Source of the DNA: CAVSCD01 sp963726335
GTDB lineage: Bacteria > Acidobacteriota > Aminicenantia > Aminicenantales > UBA8522
Direction: 5' to 3'
Assembly (NCBI GenBank): GCA_963726335.1
Contig: CAVSCD010000010.1
Location: 434,001-498,000, forward strand
DNA length: 64,000 nt
Positions 27,055 through 37,377 of the stretch are shown here, piece by piece. Below the pieces are notes generated by a model. It ran no database searches and was not told the DNA's origin. It was given only the letters and a program-made list of their open reading frames with translations. How positions within the stretch are numbered: position 1 is the first letter of the stretch; every line of letters starts with the position of its first letter. Both the position numbers and the translations under genes were made by a program.

Positions 27055-28324
27055 CCGGCTCGAGCCGGGGTGAAAGGAGCTGGATCAGGCCCAACGCCAC
27101 GAGGTAGGCTGACCCGGCGATGAGGAACGGTATCAGGTAGCTTCCCGTCAGCTCGAGGATGTGGCCTGTGGCGGCCGCAAAGATGATCCCCCCGACGGCG
27201 CCCGCCGTTCCCCCGAGCCCGGTGACCGAGCCCACGGTCTGCTTGGGGAACATGTCTGAAGCGAAGGTGAAGATGTTCGCCGACCACGCCTGGTGCGCCG
27301 CCGCCGCCAGGCTGATGATGAGCACCGCCCCCCAGAGCGAGTCCATTCCCGACGCCAGCACGACGGGAACGACGCACAGCGCGCAGACCAGCATGACCAG
27401 CTTCCGGCTGCGGTTGACCGTCCAGCCGCGTTTGATGAGCGCCGAGGAAGCCCAGCCGCCGCCGACGCTGCCGAAATCGGTGATGAGATAGACGACGATG
27501 AGCGGCGGTCCCAGCCGCGAGAGCGTCAGGCCGAACCGGGCGTTCAGGAACTTCGCCAGCCAATAGAGATAAAACCACCAGATGGGGTCGGTGAGAAACT
27601 TGCCGACGACGATCGCCCAGGTCTGGCGGAAGCGCAGGAGCCGGAGCCAGGGGATCCTCGCGGCGGCGGGTTGAGGCGGGTCGGAAAGGACGTGGGCGAG
27701 CTCGCGGGGCCGGATGTTCTTCTTCCGCTCGGGGATCTCGTAGAGGGCCAGCCAGAACACGAGCCAGATGAACCCGATCGCCCCCGTGAACACGAAAGCG
27801 GCGGGCCAGCCGAAGCGGATGGTGATCCAGGGCACGACGGCCGGAGCGATCACGGCCCCGATATTGGTCCCGGCGTTGAAGATGCCCGTGGCCAACGCCC
27901 GCTCCCGGCGGGGGAACCACTCGGCTACGGCCTTGATCGCCGACGGGAAGTTCCCGGACTCGCCGAGCCCGAGGGCGAAGCGGGCGATGCCGAAGGTCAG
28001 GGCGCTCCGGGCGGCCGCGTGCGCCATGGCCGCGACGCTCCAGAGGCAGATGGCCAGGGCGTAGCCGATCCGGGTCCCGAAACGGTCGATGAACCGGCCG
28101 AAGGCGGCGAGGCCGATGGCATAAGCGACCTGAAAGGCGGAGACGATGTAGCCATACTGGACCTCGGTCCAGCCGATTTCCTTCTGCAGGTGCGGCGCCA
28201 GGATGCCGAGAACCTGCCGGTCGATGTAATTGATGGTGGAGGCGGCGAACAGCAGCCCGCAGACGGTCCAGCGGAAATGCCCGGAACGGTTGTCTTCAGC
28301 CGCGGAGGAGGTCATCGGTTTCAA
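27044..28324 (-). CDS. MFS transporter, anion:cation symporter type (ExuT-like)
   Basis: A 426-aa, 12-helix permease. The opening INYIDRQVLGILAPHLQKE and the motif GESGNFPSAIKAVAEWFP near residue 125 are typical of the ACS family, which takes up hexuronates, glucarate and related acid sugars. The start at 28324 gives a cytoplasmic tail of about 18 residues before the first helix. Within a neighbourhood of secreted glycosidases, uptake of an acidic sugar is plausible but unproven. Confidence 0.87.
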   Translation of the reverse strand: MKPMTSSAAEDNRSGHFRWTVCGLLFAASTINYIDRQVLGILAPHLQKEIGWTEVQYGYIVSAFQVAYAIGLAAFGRFIDRFGTRIGYALAICLWSVAAMAHAAARSALTFGIARFALGLGESGNFPSAIKAVAEWFPRRERALATGIFNAGTNIGAVIAPAVVPWITIRFGWPAAFVFTGAIGFIWLVFWLALYEIPERKKNIRPRELAHVLSDPPQPAAARIPWLRLLRFRQTWAIVVGKFLTDPIWWFYLYWLAKFLNARFGLTLSRLGPPLIVVYLITDFGSVGGGWASSALIKRGWTVNRSRKLVMLVCALCVVPVVLASGMDSLWGAVLIISLAAAAHQAWSANIFTFASDMFPKQTVGSVTGLGGTAGAVGGIIFAAATGHILELTGSYLIPFLIAGSAYLVALGLIQLLSPRLEPVKL

Positions 28325-28387
28325 ACCCGCATGGTATCATATTCCGGCACCGACGAAATACAACACTTTTCGAAGTCATGGGATTCT

Positions 28388-29546
28388 TCAGGCAAACAGC
28401 CTGGCTCCCCAATCGCATTGCACGGCATAGTCCAGGCATCGCTTGAAGCTGTCATAGGTCAGGTCGGGACAACTCAGCCTCGCCCGGTCCAGGATCGGGC
28501 CGGACCTCTCGGCGCTGAACAGCCTTTTGTCGTCCATATACGGCGCGTAGGCTTCGAGGTAGGCATCGTAGACCGCTTCCAGGGCGTTCCGCGGGCCCGT
28601 CTCCGTCCCCCGGGGCGCGCCGGCCGAGATCCCGCGGATACGGAAGAGGGACTGCGTATAGGCGATGATGTCGGCGAGCCGGGTCGGACGGCTGTTGACG
28701 ATGTGGAAGACGCCGTCGGCCGTTCCCTCCCTGATGGCCTGGAAAGCGCGAACGAAATAATCGATGGGGATGATATTGATGCCGCCTCCCTCTTCAACCC
28801 GGATCCGAATGGGCATAACCATCCAGCCGTCGGCGTCCAGCCGCACGCCCAGGTCCGCCGCCTTCCGGCCGTCCCGCTCGCGGATATCGGCTTCGCAGAG
28901 GCGCTTGAGAAAAAGGGCCGTCCGGACGGGATAGTACAGAGCATTGAACAGAAGGCTGCGGCCGGTCTCGGAATGGCCATAGACGATCGACGGGCGGTAG
29001 ATCGTCAGCGGGATCCCGAAGAGCGGCGCAGCGCTCGCCGGCCAGCCACTCGGCCCGGCACTTGGTCTCTTCATAGACGTTGGTGAAGGCGGGCGGCCGA
29101 ACCAGCGTTTCCGGGCAAAGGCCGGCCGTCCGGCCGGCCACGTAGGCGGTGCTGATCAGGTGAAAGCGGCGGCAGGGCCGTAGCCCGGCCACGTCGAGGA
29201 TGCGCCGGAGGCCGTCCAGGTTGACCGCTTCGACCTCTCTCCTCTTGCGCTCGGCGAAGGAGGTGCTCGAGGCGCAGTGGACGACCTCGTCGATGTTTCG
29301 CGCCAGAGCGGCCAAGGCCTCCGGCTCGAGGCCAAGATCGGGGCTGTCGAGCCGGCCCTCGACCAGGCGGATGCTCTTCCTCGGCCCCTCGGCCACGCCC
29401 AGCCAATCCAGGAGCCGGGCGACACGGTCCGCGGCCGGACGGCCCGGCTTGGAGCGGGCCAGGAGAAGGACTTCGTTCCCTTGGACGGCCAGCTCGGCCG
29501 CCAGGTGCGCCCCCAGGAAACCCGTTCCGCCCGTGAGCAGGATCAT
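28388..29546 (-). CDS. NAD(P)-dependent SDR / thioester-reductase-like protein, frameshifted
   Basis: An extended Rossmann-fold reductase of the male-sterility/FAR family (NAD_binding_4). The first part has the nucleotide motif GGTGFLGAHLAAEL at 5-18, STAYVAGRT and the catalytic YEETK. A one-base shift near 29040 moves the remainder (GIPLTIYRPSIVYGHSETGR, then NIIPIDYFVRAF) into another frame, for about 386 aa in all. Related proteins reduce acyl thioesters to aldehydes or alcohols. Its ATG overlaps the stop of the upstream FAD oxidase by 4 bp, so they should work together. Confidence 0.78.
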
Positions 29547-31394
29547 CGGTATAGGAAATTCTCTTTGCGGGAACAGCCCTGGGAGAAGACGTATTTCAGG
29601 AAGGTCACGCCCTTCGTCCTTTCGGCCAGCCCGTCGAGCCAGGGCTCGATCTCGGCCATCGCCCGCCGGATCTTCCCGCGCTCGGCGGGGTCGGTATGGT
29701 CGATGTAATAGTCGTACTCCAGGATCGCGCGCTTGCCGAGGTCCATCGGGGTGAGGAACCCGAAGTCATGGTCGATGTCCAGGGAGGCGGCGATCCGGCC
29801 GAACTCCGTGTTGATATGGTCGATGACGTCGTTCCGGTCGAGCGGGACATAGACGAGAAAAGCGAACATGTGCTTGCGGCGGGACATCCGGGAGCTCAGG
29901 ATGCGGAACATATTGAGCCAGGTCAGATCGGTGAACCGCGGCTGGGAATAGATCCCGGAGTAAAGCTCCCGCAGGTCCTCGTCCACGGCGCCGGCCAGCG
30001 TCTCCGGGGACGGCCTGAGCACGGCCTCGAGGAGCGGCCTCATTTCCGGCCGGCAGAGGATCTCATAGGGAGGCCGGCCGGCGTCAAATCCCTTGACCAG
30101 GTCCTGCCATTCCCCATCCAGGAGCCGGGGGAGCCCGAGGGTCAGAGTCCGCCAGAGGCCGCTGTCGATGACCGCTCCGGCCAGCTGGCTGATTGCCGCC
30201 CGGGCGAACCGGTCGCCGATGGCAAAGACGACATACCGGATCCCCAGGGTTTCCGGCAGGACCTCTTTCAGCCGTTCGGCCAGAGCTTGGCTGGGGGACA
30301 TAAAGTTGGCGACATAGTGCAGGCCGAGGACGCCGACGGCCAGGCCGAGCCGGCGGACACCCAGTTCCCGGGCCAACCGCACGGCGTCGGCGAAGTCCCA
30401 GAACGGGACGAGCACCCCATCCTCGTCACCGCTCGCGGGCTGGAGCTTGACCGTCGCTTCCGTGCAGACGCCGGGCGAGGGAATGACGGCGTTCTCGAAA
30501 GCGAAGACGTTGGGCGCCCGCTTATCGTTGAGCCGGAAAGTCTCGGCCCCTGGCGTCGACGAACTCCAGGTCGATAAAACCGTCGGCCGCGGTGCCGTAG
30601 GCGTGGGACCAGGTCGAGAACGTCCCCGTGCAGACGATGTTGCCGCAGACCGTGGCGGCCGGCTCGGCGGCGTTGACCCGCAGGCCGTGCCGGGCGGCCT
30701 CCTGCTGCAGCTCGAAGGAGGTCACGCCGGGCCCGACCGCGGCGCTCCAGTTGTCCTTGTCGATGACCAGGCCCCGCATTCTCTGCATGTCGAGGACGAT
30801 CCCCTCGCTGAAAACGAACCCGAAGACGCTCCCGCCGTTTCCCCGCACGGCATAGGGCAGGCCGAGCGTATTGGCCAGCCGGACGACGGCGGCGACTTCG
30901 TCCCGCGTGCCGGGAAGGACGACATACCGGGGCATCTTCAGGTCGGCGAGCGGGAACGGATCGTTGGCGTAGGTCACGAGCACGGCCGGGTCGTTCGTCG
31001 CCCACTCGGCGCCGACGATGTTCCGGAGGCTCTCGAGCGCCGCGTCGGAGGGGATAGCGGCGGGCCGGCCGCCGCCTTTCAGGAAATCCTCGACGCGGTC
31101 CTTGAGCGCCTGCATGACCTTGAGCGGTCTCAACCCGGTGACGAAGTGGCACTGCAGCTCGCACACGCCGCAGAGCGTACAGGTCCGGGCGATGTGGACG
31201 AGCCCTTCGGTAATGGGGATGAGATTCTCCGACAGGGCGGCGTAGAGGTCCATCCTTCCCTGCGGGTAATAGCTGACGTAGTGATACCGCTTCCCCGGAG
31301 GGCAGAGGCCGGTCCCGAGATAATCGATCTTGCACATGGCGTAGTGCCGGCACTGCGACGCCGTCATCAGGAGATCATCAGCGGGCTCGGGCAT
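29543..31394 (-). CDS. 4Fe-4S / FAD-dependent oxidoreductase (FAD_binding_4), frameshifted
   Basis: About 617 aa read across one frameshift near 30545. The N-terminus has seven cysteines including a ferredoxin-type C72-x2-C75-x2-C78-x3-C82 (RTCTLCGVCELQCH). It is followed by a PCMH-type FAD domain at about 120-300 (PRYVVLPGTRDEVAAV, AVRGNGGSVFG, AVGPGVTSFELQ). After the shift come NDKRAPNVFAFENAVIPSP and a long C-terminal FAD-oxidase domain ending NFLYR. Relatives include D-lactate and glycolate dehydrogenases and alkyl-DHAP synthase. AAGGAG precedes the ATG at 31394. The downstream reductase overlaps by 4 bp. Substrate unknown. Confidence 0.8.
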
Positions 31395-31461
31395 TCTCGC
31401 ACTCCTTATACGAATTCCGGATTATTTAAGGTCCCTAGAGTCACCAATCTCCGGGACAAAG

Positions 31462-33698
31462 TCAAGCCGCGGCGCCCGGGGCCGGGCTCAGTCGTTCCGG
31501 ACGACCGATATCTCGGCTCGGAGGCCCCGTGACACCGGCCGAGTTGCGGGCGCGGACGGCCAGCGTGTTCAGCCCCTCGTGGAGCGGCCAGGAGAAGAAG
31601 GTCGCCGGGTTCTCCGTCCACGATCCGGCATCGATCCGGATGAGGAAGGTCTGGAAAAAAGGCGTCTCGGTGTCCGCATCCACCCTGAGAATTCCGGGAG
31701 TCTCGGTCTCGGACAGGGTCAGGTGAGCTTGGTTGAGCGGAGGGTTGAAATCCTGCCATCGATCGGTGTGGAGGGCGTATTCCCGCTTGGGGGGGAATTT
31801 CTCGGCGAAATAGCCGTAAAAGAGCGGCCCGCCCCAGTTGCTGGAAAGACGCCAGGGAACGGGGGTGGGCCGGCTGGCGAAGTCGTTGCGAAGGACCAGG
31901 CTCAGGTGGCCCATGAGGAGAAGAAGCTCCGGGACCGTGCTTTTTTTCCTTGACGGAAAACGTGTTCTTGCCCTCCCGGTAGGCGATCCTGACGCTCGCG
32001 GCCATCGATGCGTCGGGAACCAGCCACTTGAGGGGGGATTCCCAGGTCACGGGCCGCGGGATGATCTCGCTCAACCTCTCATTGATCTCGATCAGGCTCA
32101 TCGGGATGCCGGTTTCCGGGTCGTAGATGTAGTAGTCCCGCGTGGCGTCGAGGAAAATCCATTTGTTGAAATCGTTAGACCAGACTTCTGCGACCTCGTG
32201 GCCGTAAGTGCTCATGGTCGCGATATTGACCCAGCGCGCCGGATAGCCCATCGCCAGGCAGGCGCCGATCAGGGTCAGGTTGCAGTCGAGGCAATGCCCG
32301 CCGCGCCGCCGGCCCTTCTCCTGGAACGCGGTGTCCATGAGGATCTTGCCCTTCGCGTCCTTCTTCAGGACGGGGAGGTCGTCGTAGCTCCAGGCGTACG
32401 GGTCGAGCCCTTTGATCGGGATCTCGTACGCCCAGCGCATGAGCCGGAGCTGTCTCTCGAATTCCGTGCCGGCGCCGGCCACGACCTTATCGAGCTCGAA
32501 CCGCGCCCGCCAATGCCCGAGCTTCGAGAAATCCTCATGGGTGAAGGCCACGGAGGGGCGGACGATGTCCGGGTTCCGGCTGGCTATGATCTTGACCACG
32601 GTCCCGGCCTCGTTTGAGAGCGGCCTGGACTTCGTCTTCACGGTGATACCTTTGAACAGCGGCGTCACCAGGGGGTTGGCCGTCTTCAGGACCGCCTTGA
32701 ACTGAAGATACCGCCCGGGCGGCGAGGTCCAGTTCTTTGTCAGGCCCTGGATGGACTCGGGAGCGGTCCAGCCTTTCGACCCCGGAACAGGATCTCTGCC
32801 CAGCTGAGCCGAGATCTCCGCCGCCGTGCCCTCGGGCAATTCGATATCCCACGCGACTTCCGCCTCATCGAGCGCCAGCAGCGGCTTGATCGTCGTTTTC
32901 CCCGGCGCTTCGGCCAGGTCGATGACGGGAGAAAGATAGGTGCCCTCGGGAACATAGCGGTCCAAGCTCAGCCTGACGACATATTCGCCGTCGATCTCGT
33001 CCTTCCAGCCGAGCCGGCCGAAATCCCAGGTCCGCCCGCCGTCGCGGCTCTTGGCGCTCCGGTCCGGATGATGAAGCTGGGTTTCCGAGCCCCTGGCGTA
33101 TTCTATGTCCGAGGCGACCATGATCTCCCAGCTCGGCGTCTCCGACTCCGCCCAGAGATGGATCTCGTTCCGGCCTTTTTTGAGCGCTCCGACAGGGATC
33201 TCGACGCGGAACCAGTTGTCGAAGTCGGCGAAGGATGTCCACTCACGGGTGAAGTACTCGCGGGCGAAGGGATGGGCATATTTTGAGCCCGGCCGGAGGA
33301 TCTCGGTCCCGTTGACACTGATCCGGAGCGGCTCGCCGTTGTTCACGGCTTCGAGCCCGTTGAAGACAAGATAGCCGGAAAAGGCGCGGGGGTCGTCGAG
33401 GATGAAGTCTTTGCGGATCCTCACCCCCTTGCTCAGGCGCTCGAACCAGGACCTGTCCGTCGCCCCCTGCGGCTTACCGATGGCGGCGGCCTCGTCCTCG
33501 AAAAGGACCATGTCTTTGAGCAGGAAGCCTTTGTTCTCGGCGTTGTAACGGACCTGTTGGAGCCGGCCCGTTTTCTCGAGGGCCGAGGCGGAGAGCCGGA
33601 AGCCGGCCGTCTCCGGACCTGCGGCTCTCATGCGCGGCCGGGGCGGCGGCCAGCGAGATCACGGCCAACATCAAGGCGGGATATTCACGTCGTGTCAA
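31462..33698 (-). CDS. Secreted transglutaminase-like (cysteine protease fold) protein, frameshifted
   Basis: About 745 aa with two single-base shifts. Translation most likely begins at TTG 33698 behind a perfect AGGAGG, giving a signal peptide (YPALMLAVISLAAAPA). A shift near 33630 leads into the mature protein. Residues about 60-360 are beta-rich with a carbohydrate-binding look (WFRVEIPVGALKKGRNEIHL). The transglutaminase core has the triad Cys in RRGGHCLDCNLTL, His in TYGHEVAEVW, and Asp in IFLDATRDY. A second shift near 31945 precedes a C-terminal beta-sandwich ending at 31462. The family includes peptidases and amidases, and the exact reaction is unknown. Confidence 0.75.
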
Positions 33699-33735
33699 CT
33701 TGACCTCCTTGGAGACGAATCTCTTCAGAACCCCC

Positions 33736-34735
33736 TCACCGCAAAAGATAGAGCAGGACCAGATTGATGACGAAGACCAGCGCGATGCCAAAAGTATCCC
33801 AAGACAAGCGCCAGCGCTTTTTGGGGGACCGGTAGATGAGCCCGGCGACGGCCAGGCCGGTCATGGCCACCGCCGACATGACCGCGACGAGATGCTGCTT
33901 CTCGACGGCGGCGAGCAGCGGCGCCTTGAAATAGAACAGGTCATCGACTCCCAGGATACCCATGTTGAAGAGGTTGCTGCCGAAGAGATTGCCGACGGCC
34001 GTATCGACCGCCCCCAGCTTGAAACTGGCGACGGTCACCGTCAATTCGGGAAGCGATGTCGACATCGCGACGAAGATGGTCCCGACGAACGTCGTTCCCA
34101 GGCCCGTCATCTCGGCGAGTTGCTCGGCGATCCCCGGCAGGAAAACGGCCGCCCCGACCACCACGGCGGCATTGATCACGTAGCCGAGGACCGCCCGCTT
34201 CAGGGTGAAGCGCCCGGTAGAGGACGGCGCCCCCCTCGCCCAGCCCGGCGGCCGGCGCGGCGCGCTTCTCATATCTGAAGGTCAGCCCGACCCCTCCCAA
34301 GTAGCCGACAATGAGGATGGGCGTGTACAGGCCGATCCAGCCCAGGGCCGGCAGCCTGTCACCGAGGAAAAGGCCGAGGCCGACGGTGCCGACGAGCATC
34401 AGGAACAGGCCGGCGGTCAGGACGTTGCCTTGAAGCGCCCGGGAGGCCAGCGGCACCTTTTTCGACAGCGCGTCCAGGACGCTCAGGAGGAACATGTTGA
34501 ATACGCAGCTGCCCAGGATGTCCCCGGCGGCGATATTGGGCAACCCGGCCAGGACGACCGAGCTCAGGCCCGTCGCCAACTCCGGCAAGGACGTCACCCC
34601 GGCCATCAGGACCATGCCGAGCCAGAGCCGGCTCAGGCCGGTCTTTTCGGCGATTATGTCCCCGTACCGGCTCAACCGGCTTCCGGAATAGAGGATCAGC
34701 CCGGTCACCAACAAAAATTCGAGCCAGATGATCAT
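33736..34735 (-). CDS. Ca2+:cation antiporter (YrbG/CaCA family), frameshifted
   Basis: An inner-membrane Na+/Ca2+-type exchanger of about 333 aa. The two inverted alpha repeats are both visible: GVTSLPELATGLSSV with GDILGSCVFNMFLLS in the first half, and STSLPELTVTVASF with GNLFGSNLFNMGIL in the second. A single-base shift near 34225 separates the halves and lies in the poorly conserved loop. About ten hydrophobic segments are present. The start ATG at 34735 begins directly with the first helix. Confidence 0.82.
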
Positions 34736-34975
34736 CTTCTACTCCTCACTCGCGGTCTCACCCAGTGATAAAAGACACCTGCGGGAAATCAACCGAATCC
34801 TGACTGGCTTATTTTGTAATATATCACCTCTAGGAATGCTTGTTCAACCTCCTCTCCTATGCCGCAGGCGTGACGGTCATCCAACCGGTGGAATCCGGAA
34901 CGCTAGTCATGCCGGCCGCTCCGCTTCCATGCCGTGAGAGCTATTTACAACGCCAGTTTATATCCCGCATTTTCG
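34736..34975. other. Intergenic region, AT-richer, no gene seen
   Basis: About 240 bp, and 410 bp to the next gene counting its promoter and leader. It is clearly lower in GC than the flanks and has stop codons in all frames at short intervals. No tRNA, small RNA or repeat recognised. Confidence 0.4.
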
Positions 34976-35004
34976 TTGACCGGGTTCTCTTAATCGCCTA
35001 TAAT
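34976..35004 (+). promoter_or_regulatory. Predicted strong sigma-70 promoter
   Basis: TTGACC at 34976-34981, exactly 17 bp, then a perfect TATAAT at 34999-35004. Transcription would start near 35011, leaving a leader of about 135 bases before the start codon at 35146. Confidence 0.65.
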
Positions 35005-35145
35005 GCCGCTCGGGTGCGCCACGCGTGGGGCGTTGCGCAGGGTGTTATTAAGTGGGTGGTCGGGCCGCCATCCATATCGTCCAGGGCGCGTCGCCGAAAT
35101 CGTCCTGGTGACTACGCTCTCGAGAGCGCCGATATGGAGGCTGCC

Positions 35146-35490
35146 ATGCCCGTGCAAAATCCTCAACCGTCCGTAAACTCCGAATCCGGTGGCGGCTGTC
35201 TTCCTGCGCTTGTGCGGCTGACCTGGATTTTCGGCGGGATCGCCCTGCTTTATTGTGCCCTGTTCATCGCCCAGCGCAAGGGCCCCGTCATCGCTGACCT
35301 AATCTTACTGATATTGACCTTAGGGCTCATCTTGGTCCGCTATATCGACATCCGGTATCTTAAGGGTGAGACCCGGGATAACCAGCCGGCGACTATGAAG
35401 CATTGGCGGCGCTACGCGCTAATGGTATTGATCGCCTCAGGATTCCTCTATGCGCTCGCGAAATTCGTTGCATCTAAGAATTTGCTGTGA
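35146..35490 (+). CDS. Small membrane protein of unknown function
   Basis: A 114-aa protein with three predicted membrane helices (about 22-42, 49-66 and 88-107) and charged loops (DIRYLKGETRDN). GGAGG sits six bases before the ATG at 35146. An ATG at 35134 is possible, but that same GGAGG overlaps it. Codon use is less GC-biased than neighbouring genes. It stands alone, with a strong promoter and a long leader upstream, and the symporter gene follows 134 bp later. I do not recognise the family. Confidence 0.65.
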   Translation: MPVQNPQPSVNSESGGGCLPALVRLTWIFGGIALLYCALFIAQRKGPVIADLILLILTLGLILVRYIDIRYLKGETRDNQPATMKHWRRYALMVLIASGFLYALAKFVASKNLL

Positions 35491-35624
35491 CGGTTCTCCG
35501 GCGCGCACTCAAGAGTATCCGCTCTTCCCATCGTTGGCTATTCTGTCCCCACGGCCATAATTTGATGATTCCAGGCTCAACTCGCCATGCCTGATACGAT
35601 CGGCCAGCATCGGAGCAAAACAAC

Positions 35625-37118
35625 ATGACCGATTTCTCCTGGCTTGTGGACGGCAGCATCATCGGGCTCTATCTCCTCGTGACCATGGTGGCGGGCATCA
35701 TGGTCCGGAAATACGTCGGCAAGGTGGAGCACTTCCTGGTGGCGGGCCGCGAGATGAACGTCTATCTCGGCATCGCCTCGCTGGCGGCGACCGAGTTCGG
35801 CATCGTCGCCTGCGTGTACGGCGCCCAGAACGGCTACCGCTACGGGTTTTCCGGAGCGGTCCCGGGACTGCTTCAGGCCGCCGCCATGTTCCTGATCGGC
35901 GTCACGGGTTTTTGCATCAAGCCGCTCCGCGATTCCGGCGTCATGACCATCCCGGAGCTTTTCGAGAAAAAGTTCGGCCCCAAGATCCGTTGGGCCGCGG
36001 GCGTCGTCATCGTCCTGGGCGGCCTCCTCAACATGGGTGTCTTCCTCCGGGCGGGCGGCGAGTTCCTGGTCCAGGTCACGGGCATGAACATCAGGTACCT
36101 CGAGATCACGATGACCGCCCTGCTCCTGTTGGTCGCCGTCTACACGATCCTGGGCGGCATGCTGTCCGTGCTGGTCACGGATTTCCTGCAGTTCGTGGTC
36201 ATGAGCGTCGGTCTGATCGTCGTCACCATCGTGATCATCGGCAAGGTCGGCTGGGGGACGATCATCACGGCCGTCGAGACAAAGTTCGGCGCCGGCGGGT
36301 TCAACCCCTTCGTCAACCCCGATCTGGGCTGGGAGTTCGTCCTGTTCAATCTGATGCTCGGCACCGCCGCCGTCCTGACCTGGCAGACGACGATCGTCCG
36401 CGTCCTGTCCTCCAAGGACACGAAGACCGGACTGAAGGTCTACAAGGGCACCGCTTTCTTTTTCGTCTGCCGGTTCATGATCCCGGGGATCTGGGGCATG
36501 GCGGCGCTGGCCTACCTCACGGCCGCCCAGGTCGGGACGAACTCGCTCCACGCCATGCCGATGCTTCTCAGCCAGCTCCTGCCGGCCGGGTTGATGGGGC
36601 TCCTGATCGCGGCCATGTTGGCGGCCGATATGTCGAGCTATTCCTCCTACATGATCACCTGGGCGGGCGTGATCTACAACGATATCATGGCGCCGTTCCG
36701 GAAAAAGCCGTGGTCCGAGAAAAAGGGGCTGCTCTGGAACCGGTCGATCGTGGCGCTGATCGGGGTGTTCCTCCTCGTCTTCGGCCTCTGGTATCCACTC
36801 AAGGGCGACCTGTGGACCTATCTCGGCGTCACGGGGACGATCTACCTGTCGAGCATGTCCGTCCTGCTCATCGCCTGCAGCTACTGGAAGAAATCCAATA
36901 ACTGGGGAGCGACCGCGGCGATCTTCTTCGGGGCGGTGATTCCCGCGAGCTTCCTCGTCCTCGAGCAGCTGCCGTCGACAGCCGGGCTGGCCAAGAGGAT
37001 CGGACCCTATTATTCCGGGATCGCCACCTATCTCATCGTGGCGGCCGCCATGATCATCGGCTCATTGCTCAAGCCCCAACCAAAACTTCCGGCCCTCGAG
37101 GGAGGTTCCCGTGCTTAA
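35625..37118 (+). CDS. Sodium:solute symporter (SSS family)
   Basis: A 497-aa Na+-coupled transporter with about 13 membrane helices. The N-terminus (VDGSIIGLYLLVTMVAGIMV, then VEHFLVAGREM) and AATEFGIVACVYGAQNGYRYG are typical of SSS proteins. AAMLAADMSSYSSYMITWAG corresponds to the conserved helix-8 Na+-site region. The substrate (sugar, organic acid or amino acid) cannot be deduced. A 47-codon gene overlaps its last 8 bases and probably encodes a small subunit. Confidence 0.9.
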   Translation: MTDFSWLVDGSIIGLYLLVTMVAGIMVRKYVGKVEHFLVAGREMNVYLGIASLAATEFGIVACVYGAQNGYRYGFSGAVPGLLQAAAMFLIGVTGFCIKPLRDSGVMTIPELFEKKFGPKIRWAAGVVIVLGGLLNMGVFLRAGGEFLVQVTGMNIRYLEITMTALLLLVAVYTILGGMLSVLVTDFLQFVVMSVGLIVVTIVIIGKVGWGTIITAVETKFGAGGFNPFVNPDLGWEFVLFNLMLGTAAVLTWQTTIVRVLSSKDTKTGLKVYKGTAFFFVCRFMIPGIWGMAALAYLTAAQVGTNSLHAMPMLLSQLLPAGLMGLLIAAMLAADMSSYSSYMITWAGVIYNDIMAPFRKKPWSEKKGLLWNRSIVALIGVFLLVFGLWYPLKGDLWTYLGVTGTIYLSSMSVLLIACSYWKKSNNWGATAAIFFGAVIPASFLVLEQLPSTAGLAKRIGPYYSGIATYLIVAAAMIIGSLLKPQPKLPALEGGSRA

Positions 37119-37254
37119 GCACTGGTTCTGGAACCTGATGTCGGCCGCGGTCATCCTGTGGTATTCGACGATCACGATCTACGTGGGCATCAGGGGCTGG
37201 AAAGACATCAAGACCATGCTCGCGAAACTGGGCAAGCTCAAGGAAGGAGAATGA
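37111..37254 (+). CDS. 47-aa single-TM symporter accessory protein
   Basis: A GTG at 37111 lies five bases after GGAGG and overlaps the symporter stop by 8 bp. The 47-residue product begins KHWFWNLMSAAVILWYS, forms one membrane helix (about 5-27) and ends in a short basic-acidic tail (KTMLAKLGKLKEGE). Small single-helix partners encoded right after SSS or NSS transporters are known (for example MetS with MetP). The position, overlap and ribosome site support a real gene despite its size. A role in assembly or stability of the symporter is inferred. Confidence 0.7.
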   Translation: MLKHWFWNLMSAAVILWYSTITIYVGIRGWKDIKTMLAKLGKLKEGE

Positions 37255-37298
37255 GTCCGCGGCGGTAATCGAACAGGCCTCTTGTTGACCGTCGCCGG

Positions 37299-37315
37299 GG
37301 AAAATCATATTTTCC
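37299..37315 (+). terminator. Hairpin after the symporter operon
   Basis: A perfect 7-bp stem GGAAAAT / ATTTTCC with a CAT loop, flanked by further CC/GG pairing. There is no long T tract, so it may be a terminator or an operator for the promoter 24 bp downstream. Confidence 0.4.
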
Positions 37316-37338
37316 GGACAGAGAGCAAAGCGCCTGCG

Positions 37339-37368
37339 TTGACATGATCGCCGGCGCGAATCTATAGT
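37339..37368 (+). promoter_or_regulatory. Predicted sigma-70 promoter of the Maf-RlmD fusion gene
   Basis: TTGACA at 37339-37344, 18 bp, TATAGT at 37363-37368. The start codon at 37378 is only nine bases beyond the -10 box, so the leader is about 0-3 bases. Confidence 0.6.
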
Positions 37369-37377
37369 GGGGAACTC

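Noticed and set aside
27293..29086. Open frame of 597 codons crossing the MFS and SDR genes antisense
   Set aside because: It spans the non-coding gap between two genuine minus-strand genes and has charge-repeat composition typical of shadows.
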